This document shows positions 53,065 to 62,373 of a stretch of DNA of 64,000 nt, in pieces. Under the pieces are notes generated by a model. It had not been told where the DNA came from. It was given only the letters and a program-made list of their open reading frames with translations, and searched no databases. This stretch comes from Gayadomonas joobiniege G7 (lineage in GTDB: Bacteria; Pseudomonadota; Gammaproteobacteria; Enterobacterales; Alteromonadaceae), in the NCBI RefSeq assembly GCF_000300815.1, contig NZ_AMRX01000007.1:496001-560000 (forward strand), in the 5' to 3' direction. Within the stretch, counting starts at the first letter, position 1. Each line of letters opens with the position of its first letter. Position numbers and translations under genes: made by a program.

Positions 53065-53829
53065 TTATTTTGAGGCTTGTTCTAAGATGGTATTACGACT
53101 AACAAGAGGCTGTTTTAGTTCAGCCATAGAGCGCAATACCACCCCTTGCAATTTATCAGGGTGAGTTAAATAATGGTTAAGTACGGTCAGTGTTTGCGGA
53201 TACGGGTGACCTATTGCGATAACCTGCTTACCCGTTTTAGCTTGTTGAATGGCTTTATCTAATTGCAGTCTGATTTTATCTATTTGTTTTAGATTGTCTA
53301 AAAATACGTGCCTTTGATAGGCCTCCACACCAATATCTTTAGCAATTTGATATGCAACTGATTTATGACTGGTTTTGCTATCAACAAATAATAGTTGTTT
53401 CTCTTTTAGTACTTGCATCACCGCCAACATAGCCAAACTATTTTCTGTTAAGAGACTTCCCATATGATTATTAATCCCGATTGAATCGGGAATATCAGCC
53501 AAGGCTTTTCGAACATTTTGCTGCAGTTGCAAAGGAGTCATTTGCAAGGTTAACGTATTGGGTTCTGGTTTATAACCTGACTTAGATTGCATTGGCAGGT
53601 GTAACATGACAGCACGCGATTGTTTTTTAGCTAACTGGGCGATTTCTTTTGCATAGGGCGTTGCAGGCAACAAGGCTAAAGTAATTTGATGTGGTAACCG
53701 TAACAAGCGGGTATCCGTTGCTCGGTAGCCAACATCATCTATAATTATAGACAAAGTACCAGCCGCTTGAGCAGCGGCGGGCAGCAGATTAATAAAACTC
53801 CAAACAAAAACAAGTAAAATACGGAACAA
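53065..53829 (-). CDS. yibQ: Divergent polysaccharide deacetylase (YibQ/DUF610 family)
   Basis: This 254-residue exported protein (signal ends near AAAQAAG, residue 23) contains the YibQ blocks LSIIIDDVGYRATDTRLLRLPHQITLALLP, LHLPMQSKSGYKPEPNTL, GINNHMGSLLTEN and VIAIGHPYPQTLTVL. These resemble the motifs of NodB-type deacetylases (Asp in IDD, His in NHMGS and GHP). Its biochemical target has not been proven. It lies 72 bases downstream of the Bax-type gene, and the M16 protease follows 10 bases after it. Confidence 0.85.
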   Translation of the reverse strand: MFRILLVFVWSFINLLPAAAQAAGTLSIIIDDVGYRATDTRLLRLPHQITLALLPATPYAKEIAQLAKKQSRAVMLHLPMQSKSGYKPEPNTLTLQMTPLQLQQNVRKALADIPDSIGINNHMGSLLTENSLAMLAVMQVLKEKQLLFVDSKTSHKSVAYQIAKDIGVEAYQRHVFLDNLKQIDKIRLQLDKAIQQAKTGKQVIAIGHPYPQTLTVLNHYLTHPDKLQGVVLRSMAELKQPLVSRNTILEQASK

Positions 53830-53901
53830 ATTGTACGACCGAAATAAAATGATACTTAAACCAGTTTAACAAATTTAAAGTGTATTACGGTACTGGCCTT
53901 T

Positions 53902-54648
53902 TCATTCAAGTTTGTTATGCCGGATCATGGCTCTAATTTCTTTGATGTATGCCTCACCCCGTTCGGAATAACGACTCAAACCCGCGGCTAAACTCACACC
54001 TGTCACTGGCTGCTGACGCGCTCTTAATTTTTCTCTCAATACGCGTAGGTCAGTATAAGCTCTGTGCGTATTTATATTCATCATATAGCTATACACTGAT
54101 TCAAGAGGGCTATTAAAAGCAGCAACTTCATGAGACTTACCTTGCGCGCGGGCGCTGGGCACTAATCCACAACCTTTACTGAAACACCATTGACCAAAAT
54201 AGTTATTGGCTTTCTGAGCAAAGCGTGAGGTGCCCCAAGCACTTTCGTTCGCTGCCTGTGCCAGGGTTAAAGATAAAGGGACTATATCAACACGCCGCTC
54301 AAGTATCTTCCAATGCATCGGATTCTTCCGATCAAAATCTTCAATATCGAACTCATGTGCTAAAGCATTTAACTGCTCAATCTCAGTGGATGACAAATTC
54401 GTTTTACGCGAGGACCAGTCCATCAAAATTGTTTTTTTTTGCATTAGTTGTGAATTGAGGTGTGCAACAATCGGTGTGAAATAATCAAAAAAAGCGTTTT
54501 TACGCTCACTACCAGCGGCAAAAGATTTAAAATCAGGCGGGGGAGGAAAACTAACCTCAGGTGTTTTTTTTACAAAAGGATAAATTAACGAATAAATAAA
54601 AAAGAGCCCAACTAAAATGGCTAACATTTGGCTGCGAGACAGCGACAT
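53902..54648 (-). CDS. bax: Bax-type glucosaminidase-domain protein
   Basis: The 248-residue protein is anchored by an N-terminal membrane helix (about 8-24, QMLAILVGLFFIYSLIY). It carries a peptidoglycan N-acetylglucosaminidase-like domain with the catalytic-Glu region AQAANESAWGTSRFAQKANNYFGQWCFSKGCGLVPSARA, followed by the YIKEIRAMIRHNKL end. E. coli Bax has the same order. It probably cuts cell-wall glycan in the periplasm. Confidence 0.85.
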   Translation of the reverse strand: MSLSRSQMLAILVGLFFIYSLIYPFVKKTPEVSFPPPPDFKSFAAGSERKNAFFDYFTPIVAHLNSQLMQKKTILMDWSSRKTNLSSTEIEQLNALAHEFDIEDFDRKNPMHWKILERRVDIVPLSLTLAQAANESAWGTSRFAQKANNYFGQWCFSKGCGLVPSARAQGKSHEVAAFNSPLESVYSYMMNINTHRAYTDLRVLREKLRARQQPVTGVSLAAGLSRYSERGEAYIKEIRAMIRHNKLE

Positions 54649-54754
54649 AAATTCTCCAAGTGACTTAAGACAATATTCATTTTAGCTGAACTCTACTCAA
54701 ATACCAGTTCGTGCCACTGACTAAGTGATTTAGGTGGGGACTTATTTTATGAAG

Positions 54755-55618
54755 CTATTGCGCATAAGCGCCAACATCAAACCATAAACGTTTATCCTCG
54801 GTTGGTGTTAATGGTGGTAAAAACGGATTTTCGATAAAAAATATCTTGCGGTTGCTAATTTTACTTTGTTCTAAGCCCTCTTTAATAAGCGGATGACTAT
54901 AAAAGAAGCGATCAAAACTACCGTCTTCAATGGCATTTAATAAACCCGAATAGATATCATCTTTTAGTTTATGGTTGTTTTTATTTACAAAAAAGTAAGC
55001 TGGTAAGGTATACACTATCATCAGATTTTTTTCGACTGCCAGCGGTAGCTCAGGGTGTGAAGCCATTTCGGCCCATGGCGAATACACGCTCCGTGGAAGA
55101 TAATCAAAGCGCCCTCCCTCTAGCATATAAAACAAATTAGGATATTTATTGGTCGTAACCACATCCAACCCTGCTTGACTGAGGATTTTAGCGTCAGTCC
55201 AACTGGTCACCTGACCTGCTTGTAATTGAGCAAGTTGGTTAAGTGTTTTTACCTGATCAAATTCATCTTGTTTATCTTCTCTAATTAAAAAGATCCGATA
55301 ACCCAATAAACCTTTAAATAGTGGTATGCGGATAGCTGAAAATTCTTGTTCGTATTCACTTGAAGTCCCCACCCAAGCAACATTCACTTTATCCTGCGCC
55401 AAATCGTTTAATAGTTTGTTCTGGCTTAAAAAGTGTTTTGATTCACTAAAAGTATAGTTTGTCTCACTATAAGAAAGCGCCAACTTCAATAATGAAAGCT
55501 GGTATGACTCTTTCGCCGAAGTTATTTTATTATGATGGATGACTGTTTCAGCCAACGCTATTTGACAAAAAAATGTGTATGTTAAGATAATATTTACTAG
55601 CCAGTAAAATAACCGCAT
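54755..55618 (-). CDS. Orphan periplasmic solute-binding protein (type 3-like)
   Basis: The 287-residue protein has a signal peptide (MRLFYWLVNIILTYTFFCQIALA) and a two-lobe binding-protein fold. Recognisable parts are QLSLLKLALSYSETNYTF, DKVNVAWVGTSSEYEQEF, IPLFKGLLGYRIFLI, YPNLFYMLEGGRFDYLPRSV and PAYFFVNKNNHKLKDDI. Similar domains serve as transport receptors or kinase sensors, but no transporter gene is nearby. I start at ATG 55618 because GGAG is six bases upstream. It is separated from fbp by a terminator. Confidence 0.8.
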   Translation of the reverse strand: MRLFYWLVNIILTYTFFCQIALAETVIHHNKITSAKESYQLSLLKLALSYSETNYTFSESKHFLSQNKLLNDLAQDKVNVAWVGTSSEYEQEFSAIRIPLFKGLLGYRIFLIREDKQDEFDQVKTLNQLAQLQAGQVTSWTDAKILSQAGLDVVTTNKYPNLFYMLEGGRFDYLPRSVYSPWAEMASHPELPLAVEKNLMIVYTLPAYFFVNKNNHKLKDDIYSGLLNAIEDGSFDRFFYSHPLIKEGLEQSKISNRKIFFIENPFLPPLTPTEDKRLWFDVGAYAQ

Positions 55619-55659
55619 ATCTAACTCCAACAGGCCACCATTGACCCGGTTGCTAAAAG

Positions 55660-55682
55660 GTCGCTCACATTAAGTGAGCGAC
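55660..55682 (-). terminator. Terminator after fbp
   Basis: A perfect 9-base stem (GTCGCTCAC / GTGAGCGAC, loop of 5) is followed on the minus strand by CTTTTAG. It lies about 72 bases after the fbp stop and marks the end of the kdgK-tpiA-fba-fbp run. Confidence 0.75.
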
Positions 55683-55754
55683 ACTCAATAAATAACCAAT
55701 ACAATTAAAAATACTCAGTTCACTCATCCTTGAGCGAATCTAAGTTGGAATTTA

Positions 55755-56720
55755 TTAATAAAAGCTTACTGCGTGGGCCACTTCGTCGGCAGACCCCATA
55801 ATAACAGGCACCCGCTGATGAAGTGAATCTGGTTCTATATCTAAAATAGCGGAAGACTCGGCATACGCACTGCCACCAGCCCCCTCAATCAACATCGCCA
55901 TTGGCATTGCTTCGTAAAGTAGTCTCAATTTGGCTGGTTTATCTGCATCACGATTATCTTTTGGATACAAAAAGATCCCACCACGCGATAAAACACGATG
56001 AATATCACCGACCATGGCCGCATTCCAACGCATATTAAAGCGTTTATTTCTAGGACCCACCTCTCCCTGCAGTAACTCAGCAATATATTTAGTGGTTGGT
56101 TCGAACCAGAACCTTGAGTTGGCCATGTTGATTGAAAACTCGGCTGTTTGTTTTGGTATACTAACCGCTTCATTTGTCAACAGAAAACCACCATGAGTTC
56201 GGTCTAAAGTGAAACAGCGGGTGGCGCCCCCCGTGTTTAACATCAACATAGTCGATGGCCCATACAGAACATACCCAGCCGCTAACTGTTTGCGTCCTGT
56301 TTGTTTAAATTGCTCAGGATCATCTGCCGCTAATTCAGGGCGTGCAGCAAATACAGTAAAAATAGTGCCAATTTGACCATTAATATCAATATTGGATGAA
56401 CCATCAAGGGGATCAAATGCAACAATAAAACGCCCATCAGCCGCACCTGGCACCACTGAGTCTTCTTCTTCTGATGCAATTGAACGAACATTTTCGTCAG
56501 ATAACAACATACTTTTTAATAATTGATTGGCTATTACATCCAATTTTTTTTGTTGTTCACCCTGTATGTTTTCATCTAACGTTGAGCCTAAAACATCCCC
56601 TAATGCGCCTTGGCTCACTCGAAAAGCAATCTCTTTGCAGCCAGCTAAAATAGTGCGAACTAACATTAATAGTTCGAGCTCAACCTTATCGCCTTTTAGC
56701 GTGGGTATTAAGCGTTTCAT
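55755..56720 (-). CDS. fbp: Fructose-1,6-bisphosphatase class I
   Basis: The gluconeogenic enzyme removes the 1-phosphate from fructose 1,6-bisphosphate. The 321-residue protein shows the metal site [37 protein letters not shown] (acidic ligands), and the substrate site [28 protein letters not shown] and [20 protein letters not shown]. The start codon overlaps the fba stop by 4 bases, so both are co-translated. It is the last gene of the cluster. Confidence 0.95.
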   Translation of the reverse strand: MKRLIPTLKGDKVELELLMLVRTILAGCKEIAFRVSQGALGDVLGSTLDENIQGEQQKKLDVIANQLLKSMLLSDENVRSIASEEEDSVVPGAADGRFIVAFDPLDGSSNIDINGQIGTIFTVFAARPELAADDPEQFKQTGRKQLAAGYVLYGPSTMLMLNTGGATRCFTLDRTHGGFLLTNEAVSIPKQTAEFSINMANSRFWFEPTTKYIAELLQGEVGPRNKRFNMRWNAAMVGDIHRVLSRGGIFLYPKDNRDADKPAKLRLLYEAMPMAMLIEGAGGSAYAESSAILDIEPDSLHQRVPVIMGSADEVAHAVSFY

Positions 56721-57805
56721 TCAAGTCCCTCCAGACGATTATTGCAGTTGAGATCAGCAAATGTGGTCGCTAAACGTGCGGCCATGCTTTCTTCTGCTTT
56801 TCGCAACCAAACTCTTGGATCATAGTACTTTTTGTTTGGCTTATCGGCGCCATCAGGGTTACCTATCTGACCTTGCAGGTACCCTTCGTTAGCTTGGTAA
56901 TAATCTTTCACACCAGCCCAAGTCGCCCATTGGGTGTCGGTATCAATATTCATTTTTATGACACCGTAATTTATCGCATCACGGATATCTGATAATGACG
57001 AGCCAGATCCGCCATGAAATACAAAGTTTAGACTATTATGTGGTAAATCATATTTCTGGCTAACATAGGTTTGTGAGTTTTTAAGTATTTCAGGCGTTAG
57101 TTTTACATTACCTGGCTTATAAACTCCATGTACATTACCAAACGAAGCTGCAATGGTGAATTTATCACTAATTTGATTTAAGGTTTCGTAGGCATACGCA
57201 ACATCTTCAGGTTGGGTATATAAAGAAGCACTATCGATACCTGTATTATCAACCCCATCTTCTTCACCACCAGTACAACCTAATTCAATTTCTAACGTCA
57301 TACCAATGCGGCTCATACGTTCTAAATAATTAGCACATATCTCAATATTTTCTTCTAATGACTCTTCCGATAAATCAATCATATGAGAGCTAAATAAAGG
57401 TTTACCCGTTTGCTCAAAATAAGCTTCACCCGCATCTAACAAACCATCGATCCAAGGCAACAATTTTTTTGCTGCATGGTCCGTATGCAAGATCACCGGC
57501 ACGCCATACAGCTTAGCCGCCTGATGCACATAGTGTGCACCGGCAACGGCCCCGGCAACCGCAGCATCAATCGAAGAAAGTTGGCTACCTTTGCCAATAA
57601 AAAAGCCAGCTCCACCATTTGAAAACTGGATAATCACTGGAGAATTAGCTTTTTTAGCCGCTTCTAACGTCGCGTTCACTGAGTTGGTCCCCACCACATT
57701 TACGGCGGGTAAAGCAAAGCCTTCTTGTTTAGCATAACCAAATAATTCGCTTACTTGATCACCAGTTAAAACACCTGCTGGAAATTTGTTTGTGTGTTCT
57801 GTCAT
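56717..57805 (-). CDS. fbaA: Fructose-bisphosphate aldolase class II
   Basis: The zinc-dependent aldolase condenses dihydroxyacetone phosphate and glyceraldehyde 3-phosphate. The 362-residue protein is of the FbaA (class IIA) type: [24 protein letters not shown] (zinc and catalytic Asp/His), [44 protein letters not shown] and [10 protein letters not shown]. It is flanked by tpiA and fbp, making a triose-to-fructose-6-phosphate module. Confidence 0.96.
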   Translation of the reverse strand: MTEHTNKFPAGVLTGDQVSELFGYAKQEGFALPAVNVVGTNSVNATLEAAKKANSPVIIQFSNGGAGFFIGKGSQLSSIDAAVAGAVAGAHYVHQAAKLYGVPVILHTDHAAKKLLPWIDGLLDAGEAYFEQTGKPLFSSHMIDLSEESLEENIEICANYLERMSRIGMTLEIELGCTGGEEDGVDNTGIDSASLYTQPEDVAYAYETLNQISDKFTIAASFGNVHGVYKPGNVKLTPEILKNSQTYVSQKYDLPHNSLNFVFHGGSGSSLSDIRDAINYGVIKMNIDTDTQWATWAGVKDYYQANEGYLQGQIGNPDGADKPNKKYYDPRVWLRKAEESMAARLATTFADLNCNNRLEGLE

Positions 57806-57829
57806 TGTCTGTCTCCTTGCAACCTGTTG

Positions 57830-58603
57830 TTAAACTAATTGAGCTTCTGCTTGAATAGTGGCTTGCTGGCAAATCGCTAAAAAGTGATCTGGGTCTAAAC
57901 TGGCGCCGCCAACTAATAGTCCATCAATGTCTTGCTGACTAAGTAAGTCTTTTGCGTTATTTTTATTTACACTGCCACCGTATAACAAACGAATTTTTTG
58001 TGCCGTTTCTGCGCCATACAAACAAGTCAACTCTTGTCGAATAAATTGATGAACTTCCTGTGCTATTTCTGGCGACGCCGCATTACCTGTGCCAATTGCC
58101 CAAACCGGTTCGTAAGCGATACATATATCATCCCCAGTTAACTCTATGCCTTCAAGTGACTCTTCCAACTGACGAGTCAATACATCTTTGGTGACCTGAT
58201 TATCTCTTTGCTCTTCATTTTCACCAATGCATAATACTGGCGTTAATTTGTTTGCTAAGGCTCGAGCCACTTTAATTTGACAACTGGCGTTATTTTCGCG
58301 AAACATTGAACGTCGCTCTGAATGTCCAATTAAACAAAACTCGCATCCTGCCTCTTTTAACATTTGTGCTGATGTTTCGCCTGTATAAGCCCCTGATTCA
58401 AACTTACTGACATTCTGACTACCAATAAAAACTTCAGAATGACGTAAAAAATTAAGCATCTCTCGAATATAGATATACGGAGGACAGACGACAATTTCAG
58501 CCTCATGGTGTTTACCTATAAAAGAAGCCACCGACGTACATAATAAATCTAAACCGCCATTGAGCTTCCAGTTTGCGATAATAATAGGTCTTCTTGTATG
58601 CAT
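57830..58603 (-). CDS. tpiA: Triosephosphate isomerase
   Basis: It interconverts dihydroxyacetone phosphate and glyceraldehyde 3-phosphate. Of 257 residues: the catalytic Lys is in IANWKLNGG, the His in CLIGHSERR, the Glu in AYEPVWAIGTG, and the phosphate loop is LLYGGSVNKNNAKDLLSQQDIDGLLVGGASL. The NWKLNG variant is accepted in the family. It precedes fba by 24 bases. Most relatives carry the housekeeping tpiA near secG, so this may be a second, pathway-linked copy, which the window cannot show. Confidence 0.95.
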   Translation of the reverse strand: MHTRRPIIIANWKLNGGLDLLCTSVASFIGKHHEAEIVVCPPYIYIREMLNFLRHSEVFIGSQNVSKFESGAYTGETSAQMLKEAGCEFCLIGHSERRSMFRENNASCQIKVARALANKLTPVLCIGENEEQRDNQVTKDVLTRQLEESLEGIELTGDDICIAYEPVWAIGTGNAASPEIAQEVHQFIRQELTCLYGAETAQKIRLLYGGSVNKNNAKDLLSQQDIDGLLVGGASLDPDHFLAICQQATIQAEAQLV

Positions 58604-58667
58604 CTGTTTATACCTTTATTCAATTTACAGTTATAAATAAAGCAACATCCTTGTCGGCTTTAGGCAC

Positions 58668-58683
58668 GACCGGAAAACCGGTC
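58668..58683. repeat. Strong GC hairpin between kdgK and tpiA
   Basis: GACCGG / CCGGTC with an AAAA loop (TTTT on the minus strand) lies in the 90-base gap between tpiA and kdgK. No T run follows on either strand, so it is not an obvious terminator. It may moderate read-through or be an isolated member of a REP-like family. Confidence 0.55.
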
Positions 58684-58693
58684 CTATGGGGAG

Positions 58694-59635
58694 CTAGTTT
58701 ATGTCAGTTAATTTAGAACTGACTTGATTAAATATTTGTTTCGGCACTATGGCACCTTTATATTGCACTACTAAAGATGCAACCTGACTAGCTAACTGAA
58801 CCGCTTGCTCGATAGCTAAGCCATTTAAACGGGCACCTAAATAAATACCGTTAAAAGAATCACCGGCTGCCGTCGAGTCAACAACAGTGTCCGCTGGCGT
58901 TACGTCAACTTCACGGATATCACGACCACTGACGCAAGTGACAGAACGCGCACCATCTTTAATTATTAATTCTGAAAACTCATAATATTTGCAAAATGCC
59001 ATAATTTCAGAGGCATTATTAAGCTGATATAGTTGATTAAAATCGTCAATGCCTGGTAATAAGATGTCAGCCACTGAAAAAGCCTGTTCAAAGGCATTTT
59101 TAGCATCATCAACCGAGCGCCACATACGCGCACGATAATTTGGATCAAATACAATTTTAACGCCGGCTTTTTTCAGCCGAGCTAAAATATGAAAAAACTC
59201 ATACCTATCACTGTGCGGTAAAATCGCCAAAGAAATGCCTGAAAAAAAGAACATATCCAGTTCATCAAGTTGTTTTAGCTCTGCTTCGTCTAAATAACGT
59301 ATGACTTGACGAGCTGCAGACGCTGAGCGCCAATAAACAAAAGTTCGCTCACCCGCTTCGTCTGTATTAATTAAATAAGCGCCGGGAATTAACTTTTGAT
59401 CTCGGCTGACTAATTTATTATTGAGTCCTTCGTTTGCAAACGCTTGCAACATCTGCTCGCTTAATGCGTCCTGCCCAACACAAGTTAATAAACTGGTTTC
59501 TGTGTTTGCAAAAATTCGTTTCAGATAAACGGCTGTATTAAATACATCCCCGCCAAAATTTTGCTTTAGGGTGTCAGCATCTAAACGACTCAGCTCCAGC
59601 ATACATTCGCCCATCAAGGCGATTTGTTTTTTCAT
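58694..59635 (-). CDS. kdgK: 2-keto-3-deoxygluconate kinase (PfkB family)
   Basis: This PfkB-family sugar kinase of 313 residues phosphorylates 2-keto-3-deoxygluconate to KDPG, a central step in alginate and pectin uronate use. Evidence: N-terminal ALMGECMLELSRL and GGDVFNTAVYLKR, substrate/ATP blocks VDVTPADTVVDSTAAGDSFNG with catalytic Asp, and context with a PL6 lyase and a uronate-type SDR. I start at ATG 59635 (AAGG about 8 bases upstream), since the longer frame to 59674 adds unrelated residues. It follows the PL6 gene by 59 bases on the same strand. Confidence 0.9.
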   Translation of the reverse strand: MKKQIALMGECMLELSRLDADTLKQNFGGDVFNTAVYLKRIFANTETSLLTCVGQDALSEQMLQAFANEGLNNKLVSRDQKLIPGAYLINTDEAGERTFVYWRSASAARQVIRYLDEAELKQLDELDMFFFSGISLAILPHSDRYEFFHILARLKKAGVKIVFDPNYRARMWRSVDDAKNAFEQAFSVADILLPGIDDFNQLYQLNNASEIMAFCKYYEFSELIIKDGARSVTCVSGRDIREVDVTPADTVVDSTAAGDSFNGIYLGARLNGLAIEQAVQLASQVASLVVQYKGAIVPKQIFNQVSSKLTDIN

Positions 59636-59694
59636 TTCATTGCCTTCAAATTTTGCTGGCCGTGGCAGCGCCACAGCCAGTGATCAGTCACCCT

Positions 59695-61941
59695 CTATTC
59701 AACCCTATTATTATTAAGTATTGCAGTTGGTGCTTGCTCAAAAACCAACTCTTTGACTTCAGGTTTTGCAGTATTTTTGAACAAATTGTTTTTTATGACA
59801 GTGTTAGGATCACCAACCGTGTGTTCAACAACAATTTTTGCGCTGTCGACAAACTGGTTTTCAGCAACCAAGCTTTGCTGTACACCATGTAAACGCAAGC
59901 TCGCATTCGTTTTGTTACGTTTGCCGTTTGCAACTTGAAAAACTTTATTGTGTTGAAAACTAAGGTGCGGTCCAAACGTACTTTCGTCACGGCCACCTCG
60001 GTATAAATCCAATAATACATCTTGTACTTTGCTGAACTGGTTATTCTCTAAAGTGACGTATTCAGCATTATATATACCTAAATCATCTGTCTCTTTATTA
60101 AGCAATAAAACCCCGCCACTAATATTGCTAAATCGACTGTTGGTAATGCGAATTTCATCCGCTAGGCTGCGAGCCCCAGCAGCAAAAAAATCAAAGGCTT
60201 TATTCACGTCCAGATCCCTTACATCCACCTGATCCATCAATAATTTATAATTGTAGTACATACCCCATTTTTTGGTGCGAATTAACACATTGCCTGTAGA
60301 ATCGGGGCTTTTAGCACCATTGATCGTTAAATTGTATAAAGCCAACGACCCTTTGTTTTGGATCTCAAACAAAGTACCGCGTTGCGGGTACAAGGTAACC
60401 TCAGCACCTTTTTCGCCGCGTATGCTAATGGCTTTATCTAATTGTAAAATACGGCTCACTGTGTAATCGCCAGCAGCTAACACTAAAGTATCCCCTGAAT
60501 CGGCACTCGCAATAACGTCGGCCAAGCTAGAGCCGGATGCTACTGAAATACTTTTGCCACTGTTTAACGGCTTTAAGAGATCTTTTTTAGAATACCAAGC
60601 AGGCCCGGTTTCAGATTTCTGCAATACACGTTCAATACGAGCACCTTGCTCAATACCTGGCAAATAATACAACCCATTATTATCCCTTTTTAGCTGGGCG
60701 TATTGGGTTTGCGAAAAACCTTGACCAAATGCTTGAGTATCGAAGTTCACTAAATTATCAGCAAACTCGATTCCACTAATATCATCAAAAATCTCGAACG
60801 GAGAGGTTTGGGATTGATTAACAATTAGGTTTTTACTGAAGTTCGAATCAACTGGCGCGGCACTTCGCTCGCTATCCGCGCCTGCAGCTAAATGAATATT
60901 TTCAACATTGATTAATGTATTGTTTTGGATCAGAGCATCTTTAACTTGATGGTATCTATTAATTGGTGAATTAGGTACACCATTCATCACAGTTAAACCA
61001 CTTCCAAACCGAAAACCGGTTAAACCTTCTAAGTAATTATTAACAACTTTTTGGCCTTGATTAATCACTCGGATACCACCTGTATGAGCTTTCCCGTTAC
61101 CAAAAAAGATATTTGATTCGACCGTATTTTGGTTTCCGTGACGCAGGGTTAAAGTGCCCGTTGACTCAAAAAACAGGTTATTTTTTATAATATTTTTACC
61201 TGACTTAATGCTAATAATTTCGACTTCACCATTACAGCGGTCAAAATAGTTATTTTCAATTCGGGTATAAGAATCTGTTAACGAATAATGGCTTGTGCCT
61301 ACCCTAAGCGTTTCACCACCGTTAGAACCTAAAGTCGGACGTGGGCCAAAATAGTTATGGTCAATTTGATGATGATTTTGCTGGCTTTCACTTGAGTTTA
61401 ACCTTACGGCCAAGGTTACTCCTCTGTTACGTTTACCACGTAAAAAAGAATGATCGAAACGGTTATGTTGGCCATACAAAGCGACCCAATAATCCGTTTC
61501 AAACTTATCAGGGTTAGAGTAGTTATCGATCACAACTTCAGTGACTCGGCTATGATAAGCTAACTCTTTATTATTATACCGAAACGAAATGACTTCGCTG
61601 GTTGGCGTGTATCCCTCTTTAAAAACTAACCCTTTGACCAACAAATGTTCACCAGCTAAGCGTAAATTAGATTGGCCGGTTAAAATAACATCGCCGTTAT
61701 TCTCTGGTCTTAAAACAATTGGTTCATCTTTGGTCCCTTGGCCACGGAAGACGATTTCAAAATCTTTCCAAACACCATTTTTTAAAACAACTTCATCTCC
61801 GGGTTGTAAATTTTCACTTATTTTTTTGTATTGAGCTTGATCGGCCACTTGGTAAATTTCAGCATAGGCTGTTGGTCCCCACCCCAACAAACATGCCCCT
61901 GCAAAAACACCTTTAAGATAAACTGAACTTGCAATTTTCAT
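59695..61941 (-). CDS. Polysaccharide lyase family 6 (alginate lyase)
   Basis: This secreted two-domain parallel beta-helix lyase has 748 residues (signal cut after AYA, about residue 27). The N-terminal domain contains all chondroitinase-B/PL6 site residues at a constant offset: calcium ligands E239 and E241, base K246 in GEVEIISIKSG, and acid R267-H268 in LTLRHG. The long C-terminal beta-helix domain (about 460-748) resembles the two-domain exo-acting alginate lyases such as AlyGC of Paraglaciecola. The neighbouring KDG kinase, SDR and FadR-type regulator support alginate as substrate. Exo or endo action is inference. Confidence 0.9.
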   Translation of the reverse strand: MKIASSVYLKGVFAGACLLGWGPTAYAEIYQVADQAQYKKISENLQPGDEVVLKNGVWKDFEIVFRGQGTKDEPIVLRPENNGDVILTGQSNLRLAGEHLLVKGLVFKEGYTPTSEVISFRYNNKELAYHSRVTEVVIDNYSNPDKFETDYWVALYGQHNRFDHSFLRGKRNRGVTLAVRLNSSESQQNHHQIDHNYFGPRPTLGSNGGETLRVGTSHYSLTDSYTRIENNYFDRCNGEVEIISIKSGKNIIKNNLFFESTGTLTLRHGNQNTVESNIFFGNGKAHTGGIRVINQGQKVVNNYLEGLTGFRFGSGLTVMNGVPNSPINRYHQVKDALIQNNTLINVENIHLAAGADSERSAAPVDSNFSKNLIVNQSQTSPFEIFDDISGIEFADNLVNFDTQAFGQGFSQTQYAQLKRDNNGLYYLPGIEQGARIERVLQKSETGPAWYSKKDLLKPLNSGKSISVASGSSLADVIASADSGDTLVLAAGDYTVSRILQLDKAISIRGEKGAEVTLYPQRGTLFEIQNKGSLALYNLTINGAKSPDSTGNVLIRTKKWGMYYNYKLLMDQVDVRDLDVNKAFDFFAAGARSLADEIRITNSRFSNISGGVLLLNKETDDLGIYNAEYVTLENNQFSKVQDVLLDLYRGGRDESTFGPHLSFQHNKVFQVANGKRNKTNASLRLHGVQQSLVAENQFVDSAKIVVEHTVGDPNTVIKNNLFKNTAKPEVKELVFEQAPTAILNNNRVE

Positions 61942-62207
61942 TTTTCCCCCTAATGAAAATATTAAAAATAACTAAAACTTAGTTACTTTCGATTTGTTAG
62001 CGCTCCACATCATTGTCGGATGGATTTAAAAAATCACTCTGACGATACGCAAAAAAAAATAATGACAAACAATTAATTTTCCACTCATTATGTATATTTG
62101 CTATAAAATAAATGTTAACAAATAGACTTATAAAACTAATTAAAACGAGTTTGGCACTATGTTTTGTAACATTATTAGATTCAAGTCTAACCAAACACTC
62201 AAGATGA

Positions 62208-62216
62208 TGTCAAACA
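62208..62216. promoter_or_regulatory. Candidate FadR-family operator TGTCAAACA
   Basis: The TGT-N3-ACA dyad is the typical half-site arrangement for FadR-subfamily GntR regulators. It lies about 158 bases upstream of the regulator start. Confidence 0.4.
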
Positions 62217-62288
62217 CAAAATACAAAAACTGACTTACAATTTATTTTTTTTAGGCTAGAATTAAAATTCAGTTAAATTCTGTTTAAA

Positions 62289-62299
62289 TTGTCTTACAA
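62289..62299. promoter_or_regulatory. Candidate FadR-family operator TTGTCTTACAA
   Basis: A perfect TTGT-N3-ACAA dyad 75 bases before the GntR start and 7 bases upstream of a candidate -35 (62306). It fits autoregulation by the FadR-type protein. It is the best-matching site of the set. Confidence 0.55.
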
Positions 62300-62373
62300 C
62301 AGACTTTGTTAAATACATAATTCAGGGTAGAATTAACAGTTAGCGGTTAAATCAGCAAAAAAGAGTATTCACA

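Larger units (their letters stand above)
61942..62373. other. Divergent control region, PL6 lyase / GntR regulator
   Basis: This 432-base AT-rich region drives the PL6 unit (minus) and the regulator (plus). It contains two TGTnnnACA dyads (62208-62216 and 62289-62299), a TGTTAGCGCT motif (61995-62004) in the lyase leader, and palindromes ATGTTTTGTAACAT (62159-62172) and TGTTAACA (62113-62120). Two plus-strand promoter candidates are TTACAA-16-TAGAAT (62235-62262) and TTGTTA-16-TAGAAT (62306-62333). No coding frame is convincing. Confidence 0.5.
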
